In this document: positions 1-6,058 of the stretch, piece by piece | Position numbering within the stretch: the first letter of the stretch is position 1 | Layout of the letters: every line of letters starts with the position of its first letter | Source of the DNA: Flavobacteriaceae bacterium | GTDB taxonomy: Bacteria; Bacteroidota; Bacteroidia; Flavobacteriales; Flavobacteriaceae | Assembly (NCBI GenBank): GCA_003511845.1 | Contig: DOIV01000197.1 | Span: 3,061 to 9,118, forward strand | Length of the DNA: 6,058 nucleotides | Direction: 5' to 3' | Notes under the pieces: generated by a model | Database searches by the model: none | What the model saw: only the letters and a program-made list of their open reading frames with translations | What the model was told of the DNA's origin: nothing | Program-made: the position numbers and the translations under genes

Positions 1-20
1 ACAATCAATGTCGCTGTTTT

Positions 21-1511
21 CTATTCATATTTAGCAGCCTTTCCTTTAGTAGAGCTATTTTTTATAAACACCCTTAAATCTTCATTTGCTTTTTGTAAAT
101 CTTCACGACGTAAGTACATCATATGACCACTTTTGTAGCCTTTAAAACTGAAGCGATTTTTCATTTTACCACTAGGATCTATTTGCCACATCGTATATTT
201 TGCACTGAAATAAGTTGTAGCACCATCATAATATCCTGATTGTATCATCACATTTAAATAAGGGTTTTGTGCCATAGCTTTTCGTAAGTTCTCTCTTACC
301 GTATTTTTTGTATTGTCCCACGGATGCACAGACCCAAACATATTGTATTTTATATCCGTTTTAAATTTAAGATGTTCTTTTACATAATAGTTTATCGCTG
401 GGGTAAAAGAGTGTAACCATGAAGTTAGTTCAGGGTTATAATCGGGACTGCTACCAGCTTCTACTTTATCTATTCCTAAATACCTAGAATCTAAGCGACC
501 AATAGTTTGTCCCGTTTTATCTCTTAATAATTCTTTCCAAAAATAGCTTGTTGGAAGCACTAAATTATGTTGTAAAATTACTTTTTTATTTATTCCAGAA
601 TAGTAAGCCATTTTTTTCGCTACACTTTGTTTTTCAGATTCAGAAATGAATCCTCCTTTTGCAATAGCAGGAATTAATGTGTTAATTGTAAAAAATTCAG
701 ATTCAGGTAAAATTTCTAATAAATCTTTACTCTGTAAATCAGATGATAACATTTTATGATGCCATGCTGTTGCAGTAAAATAGGGCGTATTTAATGCTTT
801 TGAAACAGTTCCGCCAGTTCTTAAAACTTTATAATCTGCGGGAGAAACCATAATTACGCCATTAAGGTACATCCATTGACTGTTTTGTAATTCATGAGCC
901 AAACCCATAACTCTAGTTCCTCCATAGCTTTCTCCTATGATGTATTTAGGAGATTTCCATCTATTATTTCTAGTTACAAAGGTGTTTAACCACTCTGCTA
1001 AGTACTTTATATCAGCATTAATTCCAAAGAATTGTTTTTTATCAGGCATTTCACCTTTTTCATTCGGAATCATTCTTGAAAAACCGGTATTGACAGGATT
1101 AATAAAAATGATATCAGCAATATCTAAAATTGAAAATGGGTTTTCTTTAATTCCGTAAGGTTGAACTGGGTAACCTTCATCATCAATTTTTAATATTTGA
1201 GGACCGGTATATGCTATATGCATCCATACAGATGCAGATCCTGGTCCACCATTAAAAGACATAACTAACGGGCGATTTTCTCTGTTATCAATACCGTTTC
1301 TTGTGTAGTAAGTGTAGAATAATGAAGCGATAGTTTTTCCGTTTTTATCCCATACAGGTTGCATACCAGCAGTAGCTTTGTAAGTAAATTTTTTACCATT
1401 AATGGTTGTCGTATGATTTGTGACAACAGTGGTGTCTATCGGAATTTCTCTGTTTTGAGCAGAAGCAATTGAACAAAACAAAAACAAAATTACAAATGAT
1501 AAGTTTTTCAT
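21..1511 (-). CDS. Exported serine carboxypeptidase, peptidase family S10
   Basis: Probably removes C-terminal residues from peptides outside the cytoplasm; the natural substrate is unknown. The 496-residue protein opens with a signal peptide: Lys2, a hydrophobic core at about 4-15, and a likely cleavage after Ala18 (ASA|QN). Cys13 lacks a proper lipobox, so a lipoprotein is unlikely. S10 hallmarks are present in order: FNGGPGSAS at 86-94 (oxyanion and carboxylate-binding strand), GESYGG at 193-198 with nucleophile Ser195, a probable catalytic Asp429 in GYYDGAT, and His463 in SGHMMY. Asn87 and Glu194, which bind the substrate carboxylate in yeast carboxypeptidase Y, are retained. The mature part has no cysteine, unlike the disulfide-bonded eukaryotic enzymes. 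The ATG start places the signal peptide correctly. The gene lies 36 bases after lpxB on the same strand with no visible terminator between, so it is probably the operon's last gene or is reached by read-through. The family call is firm; the substrate is not. Confidence 0.93.
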   Translation of the reverse strand: MKNLSFVILFLFCSIASAQNREIPIDTTVVTNHTTTINGKKFTYKATAGMQPVWDKNGKTIASLFYTYYTRNGIDNRENRPLVMSFNGGPGSASVWMHIAYTGPQILKIDDEGYPVQPYGIKENPFSILDIADIIFINPVNTGFSRMIPNEKGEMPDKKQFFGINADIKYLAEWLNTFVTRNNRWKSPKYIIGESYGGTRVMGLAHELQNSQWMYLNGVIMVSPADYKVLRTGGTVSKALNTPYFTATAWHHKMLSSDLQSKDLLEILPESEFFTINTLIPAIAKGGFISESEKQSVAKKMAYYSGINKKVILQHNLVLPTSYFWKELLRDKTGQTIGRLDSRYLGIDKVEAGSSPDYNPELTSWLHSFTPAINYYVKEHLKFKTDIKYNMFGSVHPWDNTKNTVRENLRKAMAQNPYLNVMIQSGYYDGATTYFSAKYTMWQIDPSGKMKNRFSFKGYKSGHMMYLRREDLQKANEDLRVFIKNSSTKGKAAKYE

Positions 1512-1547
1512 AGTTTGATTTTTTAATGAGGTTAATCTAGGTTAAAG

Positions 1548-2654
1548 TTAGTTGTTTTTTACAATTAATTTAGCAGTTTTTTCACTAGCACCTTTACCAC
1601 CTAATTTTTTTTCTAGTTCCTCATATGCTAAGAAGAGTTTTTCTCTATGTTTATCTTCTAATATTTTTGTAAGTTCTTTAGTTAATCTTTTTTCATTAAA
1701 ATCATGCTGAATAAGTTCAGTAACCACTTCTTTATCTAGAATTAAATTGACTAATGAAATGAATTTAAGTGTGATGATTTTTTTTGCTATTAAATAGGAT
1801 AAATTACTGCCTTTATAACACACCACCTGTGGTACTTTAAACAACGCAGTTTCTAGTGTTGCGGTACCCGAAGTAACTAATGCAGCATGCGAAATTGACA
1901 ATAAATTATAAGTTTTATTAGCGATAAACTTTACCTGATTATCTTTAAAAAACGATTTGTAAAATTCATATTCTTGACTCGGTGCACCTGCAATTATAAA
2001 TTGATAAGTAGGAAATTTAGTTACCATTTTTAACATTACAGAAAGCATTTTTGTGATTTCTTGTTTTCTACTTCCTGGTAAAAGTGCAATGACAGGTTTA
2101 TCATCTAATTGATGTTCTTTTCTGAAAAGAGTAGCGTCAGTTTTTGGAATATCAGCAATAGCATCTAATAATGGATGCCCAACAAAATGAACATCATAAT
2201 TATATTTTTTATAAAAAGCTTGTTCAAAAGGTAAAATAACATACATATTATCTATGTAATGCTTGATAGAATTTACCCTACTTGCTCTTGAAGCCCATAC
2301 TTGTGGAGCGATGTAATAATTAGTTTTAAAACCTTGTTTTTTTGCCCATTTAGCAATTCGTAAATTAAAACCCGAATTGTCAATAAATACAATAGCGTCT
2401 GGTTGGTATTTAGTAATATCTTTTTTACAAAAGCTAATCATTCCTAAAATTTTACGAAGATTTAGTAAAATTTCAGCAAAACCCATAAAAGCTCTTTCCT
2501 TATAATGTTTTACGAGTGTGCCTCCTACTTTTTGCATTAAATCACCACCCCAAAATCTAAACTCAGCATTGACATCTTGTTCTTGCAATGCTTTCATTAA
2601 ATTGGAAGCATGTAAATCTCCAGAAGCTTCTCCAGCAATGATGTAATATTTCAC
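1548..2654 (-). CDS. lpxB: Lipid-A-disaccharide synthase LpxB (glycosyltransferase family 19)
   Basis: Condenses UDP-2,3-diacylglucosamine with 2,3-diacylglucosamine 1-phosphate (lipid X), giving lipid A disaccharide 1-phosphate and UDP at the cytoplasmic face of the inner membrane. The 368 residues are close to the usual family length. Visible motifs: GEASGDLHAS at 8-17, IDNSGFNLRIAKWAK at 91-105 with Asp92 at the position of the essential E. coli Asp, APQVWAS at 116-122, FVGHPLLD at 157-164, LLPGSRKQEI at 191-200, TSGTATLE at 261-268, and SLVNLILDKEVVTELIQ at 300-316, matching the C-terminal SLPNLL-type motif. The start is GTG (bases 2654-2652). The only in-frame codons between the upstream gene's stop and this GTG are ATT, TTC, TTA and AAA, so no ATG is available, and GEASGD at residue 8 fits the family's N terminus. 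It follows the small membrane protein gene by 12 bases. Unlike in many Proteobacteria, no lpxA, lpxD or fabZ gene is beside it. Confidence 0.97.
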   Translation of the reverse strand: MKYYIIAGEASGDLHASNLMKALQEQDVNAEFRFWGGDLMQKVGGTLVKHYKERAFMGFAEILLNLRKILGMISFCKKDITKYQPDAIVFIDNSGFNLRIAKWAKKQGFKTNYYIAPQVWASRASRVNSIKHYIDNMYVILPFEQAFYKKYNYDVHFVGHPLLDAIADIPKTDATLFRKEHQLDDKPVIALLPGSRKQEITKMLSVMLKMVTKFPTYQFIIAGAPSQEYEFYKSFFKDNQVKFIANKTYNLLSISHAALVTSGTATLETALFKVPQVVCYKGSNLSYLIAKKIITLKFISLVNLILDKEVVTELIQHDFNEKRLTKELTKILEDKHREKLFLAYEELEKKLGGKGASEKTAKLIVKNN

Positions 2655-2666
2655 TTTTAAAATGAA

Positions 2667-2948
2667 TTAAATAAATTGTGCTATTAATATCAATAAAGCG
2701 ACTAAAAAGGTTGCAATAAGCACACCTCTAGCTCTATAATCTTTCTTCTTTTTTATAAAAATAAAAAACACTAATAAATTCGGAATTGCAGCAATACTTA
2801 ATACTTGTCCGTATAAACTATTTTCTTTTATGACCCATAAGGCATCTTGAAAAGTACCAGCTAAGGCATATTCTACATATAGAAAAAAACCACCAGCTGT
2901 TGCAGCCAAACCAATTAAAAACCCGATAAGTATCTCTTTTGTAATCAT
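2667..2948 (-). CDS. Small three-helix inner-membrane protein of unknown function
   Basis: I do not recognise a characterised family. From the ATG at 2948 the protein has 93 residues and is mostly hydrophobic. Likely transmembrane segments are about 5-25, 46-65 and 75-93. The basic loop KKKKDYRARG at 66-75 between helices 2 and 3 should be cytoplasmic by the positive-inside rule, which puts the N terminus inside and the C terminus outside. There is no cleavable signal peptide, no cysteine and no obvious catalytic motif. A start three codons upstream, TTG at 2957, would give 96 residues. I prefer ATG because its ATGA overlaps the surE stop (TGA), a classic translational coupling arrangement, while TTG would be a weak start inside surE. 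The gene lies between surE and lpxB, and I recall similar small ORFs at this place in other flavobacteria. A role linked to lipid A or the envelope is only guilt by association. Confidence 0.85.
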   Translation of the reverse strand: MITKEILIGFLIGLAATAGGFFLYVEYALAGTFQDALWVIKENSLYGQVLSIAAIPNLLVFFIFIKKKKDYRARGVLIATFLVALLILIAQFI

Positions 2949-3715
2949 AAATCCCAATTATTTAATTTTTGAATATAATGGTGTGCGGTCATATCAAATT
3001 TTACAGGTACAACAGAAACATAACCATTTTCTAAAGCCCAAATATCTGTATCTTCTCCTTGGTCAAGATTTACAAATTTTCCGGTAAGCCAATAGTAATC
3101 TTCTCCTTGAGGGCTTACACGTTTTTCAAATTTTTCTTTCCAATTGCCATGAGCTTGGCGACAAACTTTAATGCCTTTAATTTCTTCTTCTTTTAAGTTG
3201 GGTATATTTACATTGAGTACAATACCTTCAGGTAGTTTTTGTTTTAAAATATTTTTAGTGATTGTTTTTACAAAACCTCTACAAGCATCAAAATTAGCAT
3301 CCCATTTGTAATTTAACAATGAAAACCCTACAGCAGGAACCCCTTCAATACCAGCCTCTACAGCAGCACTCATAGTGCCAGAATAAATAACATTCAAAGA
3401 AGCGTTTGAACCGTGATTGATACCAGAAACACAGATGTCAGGCTTTTTATTTAAGATTTCACTAACTGCCATTTTAACGCAATCTGCTGGTGTGCCAGAA
3501 CAACTGTATTCTAATTGAGGCCCTTCATCAATGGTAACAGGATTACATTTCAATGTGGTATTAATAGTAATGGCATGTCCCATACCACTTTGAGGATTAT
3601 CTGGTGCAACCACAACAACATCACCTATTTCATTCATTACAGAAATTAGCATTCTAAGACCAGGTGCAGTTATACCATCATCATTACAGACTAAAATCAA
3701 AGGTTTTTTACTCAT
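2945..3715 (-). CDS. surE: 5'/3'-nucleotidase SurE (stationary-phase survival protein)
   Basis: A cytoplasmic, divalent-metal-dependent phosphatase that hydrolyses nucleoside 5'- and 3'-monophosphates; the E. coli enzyme also attacks short polyphosphate. The 256 residues match the usual length of about 250. The family signature is clear: ILVCNDDGITAPG at 7-19 with metal ligands Asp12 and Asp13, APDNPQSGMGHAIT at 37-50 with Ser43, SGTPADCV at 73-80, and VSGINHGSN at 96-104 with the metal-binding Asn100, followed by YSGTMSAAVEA at 111-121. Cys10 replaces the Thr or Ser often found in the first motif, a change outside the metal ligands. No signal peptide is present. The ATG at 3715 sits just before the first strand and is the natural start. 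This is the first gene of the leftward unit and overlaps the next gene by four bases. The pcm gene that neighbours surE in E. coli is absent here. A TAnnTTTG box lies about 20 bases upstream of the start codon. Confidence 0.97.
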   Translation of the reverse strand: MSKKPLILVCNDDGITAPGLRMLISVMNEIGDVVVVAPDNPQSGMGHAITINTTLKCNPVTIDEGPQLEYSCSGTPADCVKMAVSEILNKKPDICVSGINHGSNASLNVIYSGTMSAAVEAGIEGVPAVGFSLLNYKWDANFDACRGFVKTITKNILKQKLPEGIVLNVNIPNLKEEEIKGIKVCRQAHGNWKEKFEKRVSPQGEDYYWLTGKFVNLDQGEDTDIWALENGYVSVVPVKFDMTAHHYIQKLNNWDL

Positions 3716-3735
3716 AACTTTTTATAAAAGACATA

Positions 3736-3743
3736 CAAAAATA
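3736..3743 (-). promoter_or_regulatory. Probable -7 box of the surE-lpxB operon promoter
   Basis: Read on the minus strand the sequence is TATTTTTG, an exact match to the Bacteroidota housekeeping -7 consensus TAnnTTTG. It ends 20 bases before the surE ATG, so transcription would start about 3730 and leave a leader of roughly 15 bases. No good TTG-type -33 box is found at the expected 17-23 base spacing upstream; only a weak TTCTT-like stretch is there. A single match in AT-rich DNA can occur by chance, so this rests mainly on position. Confidence 0.5.
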
Positions 3744-3767
3744 GCATTTTTTTACGTTAAGGAAGAA

Positions 3768-3791
3768 GAATATTCTAGAATAGAAATGTTC
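3768..3791. repeat. Symmetric GAA/TTC motif with a 12-bp perfect palindrome
   Basis: TATTCTAGAATA at 3771-3782 equals its own reverse complement, and the overlapping GAATATTC at 3768-3775 is also a perfect palindrome. Together they form GAA-N2-TTC-N2-GAA-N2-GAA with five-base spacing, followed by TTC at 3789-3791. It lies about 25 bases upstream of the proposed surE -7 box and could be an operator for a dimeric regulator serving either promoter. No regulator is encoded in the window, and AT-rich DNA yields short palindromes readily, so the function is a guess. Confidence 0.35.
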
Positions 3792-3845
3792 TTAAAATTC
3801 TTGTCAATTGTAAAAAAAATGTTAAAACCACTAAAAAACGAATAA

Positions 3846-3861
3846 TTGGCACTATTTTAGT
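3846..3861 (+). promoter_or_regulatory. Possible sigma-54-like promoter of the tail-specific protease gene
   Basis: The sequence TTGGCAC-N5-TAGT resembles the RpoN consensus TGGCAC-N5-TTGC. The -24 half (TGGCAC, 3847-3852) is perfect; the -12 half matches only at T and G, with A for T and T for C. If used, transcription would start near 3873, ten bases before the annotated ATG at 3883 and 31 before the alternative ATG at 3904. No convincing paired housekeeping promoter (TTG plus TAnnTTTG at 17-23 bases) was found on this strand. The weak -12 half and the missing activator site keep this tentative. Confidence 0.35.
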
Positions 3862-3882
3862 AGCTTGTTTATAGCTGAATAA

Positions 3883-6015
3883 ATGAAAAAAACGATTGAA
3901 TTTATGAAATCTAATTACAAAATTATACTTCCAATAATTTTATTGGCAGTAGTCTTATTGAGTTTTAATATCAGAAAAAGTGCAGATCCTGAAAAAGATA
4001 AAATATTATTAGGATTGATAAAATATGCGTTAACTCAAGGTCATTATCAACCACAAGATATTAATGACGATTTTTCTGAAGCTGTTTTCAACGATTTTAT
4101 TGAAGGTTTAGATCCTGTAAAACGTTTCTTTACACAAGAAGATCTTAAAAGTTTTGAGATTTTTAAATACAAAGTTGATGATGAGATTTTAGCTGAAAAA
4201 TTAATTTTTTACAGAACAGTTTCTAAAAAATACCTACAACGCTTACAGGAAGCTAAAGGATTTTATAAAGAAATTTTAAAATATCCTTTTGATTTTAGTA
4301 AAGAAGAAGTTTTTGATGTAAAATATGATAATAAAATATTTCCAAAGAACGAAGTAGAACTTATTATCAATTGGCAAAAACAATTAAAATTATCTACTTT
4401 ATTACGCTTACATTCAAAAATAGAAGCTGAAGAAGATAAACTAAAAGATGACCCAAATCATAAAATGAAAACCTTCGTAGAACTTGAAGTTGAAGCAAGA
4501 GAGGCTACGATGAAAAGTATGGAAGAGTTTTTTAATATTAAAGATGATTTAGATGATGATGATATATTTTCAGTTTTTATCAATAGTATTTCTCAAGAAT
4601 TTGATCCACATACCTCTTATTTTGCACCTAGAGTAAAAAAGAGATTTGATATTGATATGGCTGGTAAAATTGAAGGAATTGGTGCTAGACTAAGAGCAGA
4701 TGGTGAATATACCAAAGTAGCTGAGCTTATTTCTGGTGGCCCAGCTTGGAGAGCTGGTGAGTTAGAAGTGGGTGATCTTATTATAAAAGTGGCTCAAGCA
4801 GATGCTGACCCGTTAGATATTGTAGGAATGCGTTTAGATGATGCTATCGAATTTATTAAAGGTAAAAAAGGAACTGAAGTAAGACTAACGTTAAAAAAAC
4901 TAGACGGTACTGTAGAAGTAATTTCTATTATTAGAGATGTAGTTGAATTGGAAGAAACTTTTGCAAAAACAAGTATTGTTACTAAAGAAGATAGAAAATT
5001 CGGAATTATTAATCTTCCAAAATTTTATATAGATTTTAGTGAGAAAAACTTTAGAAACTCTGCTACAGATATGGCACTTGAGATAGAGAGAATGAATAAT
5101 GAAAACGTTGAAGGTTTAGTTATTGATTTACGAAATAACGGTGGTGGTTCTTTAGAAACAGCTATTGATATTGCTGGTTTATTTATTAAAGAAGGTCCTG
5201 TGGTTCAGGTAAAATATAAAGATGGTGCACCAAAAGTACGTTCTGATAAAGATTTTAATATTCAATGGAATAAACCTTTAGTAATACTTGTAAATGAATT
5301 GTCAGCCTCAGCCTCAGAAATTTTTGCTGCAGCGATGCAAGACTATAATAGAGCAGTAATTATCGGGAGTAAACAAACGTTTGGTAAAGGCACAGTGCAA
5401 AATTTATTACCACTTAATAATTATTACAAATACTCTAAAGATCTAGGAGCTTTAAAAATGACCATCCAGAAATTTTATAGAATTAATGGAGGTTCAACAC
5501 AACTTAAAGGCGTAGCTTCAGACATTTCTTTACCAAATCGTTATTCATATATGGAAATAGGGGAACGTGATGAAGATAATCCATTGTCATGGGATAAAAT
5601 TGAAAGTGCAACTTATAGTCAATGGAATGGCTACGAAAACTTTAATGAAGTAGTAAACAACAGTAAAAAAAGAATTGCTGAAAGTGAGCAATTTATATTG
5701 ATTGATAAAAATGCAAAATGGTTAAAAGAGGGTCAAGATGACACTAAAATTTTCTTGAATTATGAGAAATATAAAGAAGATATAGAGGAAAGAGAAAAAC
5801 AAGGAGGGCAATTTAAACCAATTTATGACTATGAAAATAAATTGAGTTTTTTATCACCTAACTATGAGTTACCTTTGATAAAATCTGACTCTATTTTAGC
5901 TCAAAAAAGAGATGTTTGGCATGAAAACCTAAGTAAAGATATTTATGTTGAAGAAGCTTTAAATGTATTGGCAGAATTAAAAATTAAAAAAATAAAAACG
6001 TTGGTAAAAGGGTAG
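3883..6015 (+). CDS. prc: Carboxy-terminal processing (tail-specific) protease, family S41A, Prc type
   Basis: A periplasmic-side endoprotease that recognises C-terminal tails through a PDZ domain and cleaves with a Ser/Lys dyad. E. coli Prc processes FtsI and degrades MepS and tagged proteins; the targets here are unknown. The 710 residues are near the 682 of E. coli Prc, with the same order: one hydrophobic segment (about 13-30), an N-terminal helical domain (about 35-245), PDZ (about 255-345, with EGIGARL at 264-270), the S41 core (about 360-552, with GLVIDLRNNGGG at 411-422) and a C-terminal helical domain (about 560-705). By alignment to the E. coli motif, Ser476 in SASASEIF and Lys502 in TFGKGTVQ form the dyad, with Asp487 also conserved. 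The hydrophobic segment lacks a clear cleavage site (FNIRKSADP follows), so it may remain as an anchor. The protein has no cysteine. Met8 (base 3904) is an alternative start. Divergent from surE; no terminator is seen in the 43 bases left downstream. Confidence 0.96.
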   Translation: MKKTIEFMKSNYKIILPIILLAVVLLSFNIRKSADPEKDKILLGLIKYALTQGHYQPQDINDDFSEAVFNDFIEGLDPVKRFFTQEDLKSFEIFKYKVDDEILAEKLIFYRTVSKKYLQRLQEAKGFYKEILKYPFDFSKEEVFDVKYDNKIFPKNEVELIINWQKQLKLSTLLRLHSKIEAEEDKLKDDPNHKMKTFVELEVEAREATMKSMEEFFNIKDDLDDDDIFSVFINSISQEFDPHTSYFAPRVKKRFDIDMAGKIEGIGARLRADGEYTKVAELISGGPAWRAGELEVGDLIIKVAQADADPLDIVGMRLDDAIEFIKGKKGTEVRLTLKKLDGTVEVISIIRDVVELEETFAKTSIVTKEDRKFGIINLPKFYIDFSEKNFRNSATDMALEIERMNNENVEGLVIDLRNNGGGSLETAIDIAGLFIKEGPVVQVKYKDGAPKVRSDKDFNIQWNKPLVILVNELSASASEIFAAAMQDYNRAVIIGSKQTFGKGTVQNLLPLNNYYKYSKDLGALKMTIQKFYRINGGSTQLKGVASDISLPNRYSYMEIGERDEDNPLSWDKIESATYSQWNGYENFNEVVNNSKKRIAESEQFILIDKNAKWLKEGQDDTKIFLNYEKYKEDIEEREKQGGQFKPIYDYENKLSFLSPNYELPLIKSDSILAQKRDVWHENLSKDIYVEEALNVLAELKIKKIKTLVKG

Positions 6016-6058
6016 TCTCAACTAAAAATATGATTTAAAAAATCCTCATTAAATTTAA

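Larger units (their letters stand above)
3716..3882. other. Divergent intergenic region between surE and prc
   Basis: This 167-base, very AT-rich stretch separates two outward-facing genes and must carry the promoters of both units. It holds a TAnnTTTG box for the surE side, a symmetric GAA/TTC cluster near the middle-left, poly-A runs at about 3812-3819 and 3835-3838, and a TTGGCAC element close to prc. No ORF or structured RNA is apparent. Neither start codon has a recognisable Shine-Dalgarno sequence, which is usual for flavobacteria. Confidence 0.8.

Noticed and set aside
937..1158. A 73-codon open frame on the plus strand inside the S10 peptidase gene
   Set aside because: It lies wholly antisense to a well-supported gene, and its translation mirrors that coding sequence and resembles no protein I know.
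1543..1550. TAACTTTA on the minus strand as a -7 box for a separate S10 promoter
   Set aside because: It matches seven of eight positions of TAnnTTTG in form but lacks the final G, overlaps the lpxB stop, and has no TTG box at the right spacing upstream.
4542..4565. GAT-rich tract in prc as a tandem repeat
   Set aside because: It encodes the acidic stretch KDDLDDDD (220-227) in a linker-like part of the protein and is explained by composition; the repeat is imperfect.
6030..6049. Short inverted repeat GATTT-AAA-AAATC after prc as a terminator
   Set aside because: The stem is only five mostly A-T pairs, the loop is three bases and no T-run follows, so it is not convincing. The window ends before a better candidate could be seen.
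1..6058. A defence system, mobile element or other novel multi-gene system
   Set aside because: All five genes are intact. Four are well-known families with conserved motifs, and there are no transposase, integrase, phage, toxin-antitoxin or CRISPR signatures. Composition is even throughout.

Overview
The window looks like ordinary chromosomal sequence from a member of the Bacteroidota, most likely the family Flavobacteriaceae. Four things point there: strongly AT-rich DNA with Lys/Asn/Ile-rich proteins, almost no Shine-Dalgarno sequences before the start codons, a TAnnTTTG-type -7 box before surE, and the gene order surE / small membrane protein / lpxB. The order is recognised from memory, not from a search. 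The genus cannot be told from this sequence.

Layout: two transcription units diverge from an intergenic region at 3716-3882. The leftward (minus-strand) unit runs surE (5'-nucleotidase SurE), a 93-residue three-helix membrane protein of unknown function, lpxB (lipid-A-disaccharide synthase, GTG start), then an exported S10-family serine carboxypeptidase whose gene ends 20 bases from the window's left edge. Spacing is tight: a 4-base ATGA overlap, a 12-base gap and a 36-base gap. No terminator is visible between the genes, so one operon is likely. The rightward (plus-strand) unit is a single complete gene for a tail-specific protease (Prc/Ctp, family S41A), ending 43 bases from the right edge.

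Functionally the window is mainly envelope housekeeping. LpxB makes the lipid A disaccharide at the inner membrane, Prc trims or degrades periplasmic proteins from their C termini, and the S10 enzyme probably digests peptides outside the cytoplasm. SurE is the cytoplasmic member and hydrolyses nucleoside monophosphates. The small membrane protein is the only gene without an assignable role.

No RNA gene, mobile element, CRISPR array, broken gene or sign of recent transfer was seen, and I do not see an undescribed multi-gene system. The points most worth a second look are the uncharacterised membrane protein, a sigma-54-like element before the protease gene, the symmetric GAA/TTC motif in the divergent promoter region, and three start-codon decisions.
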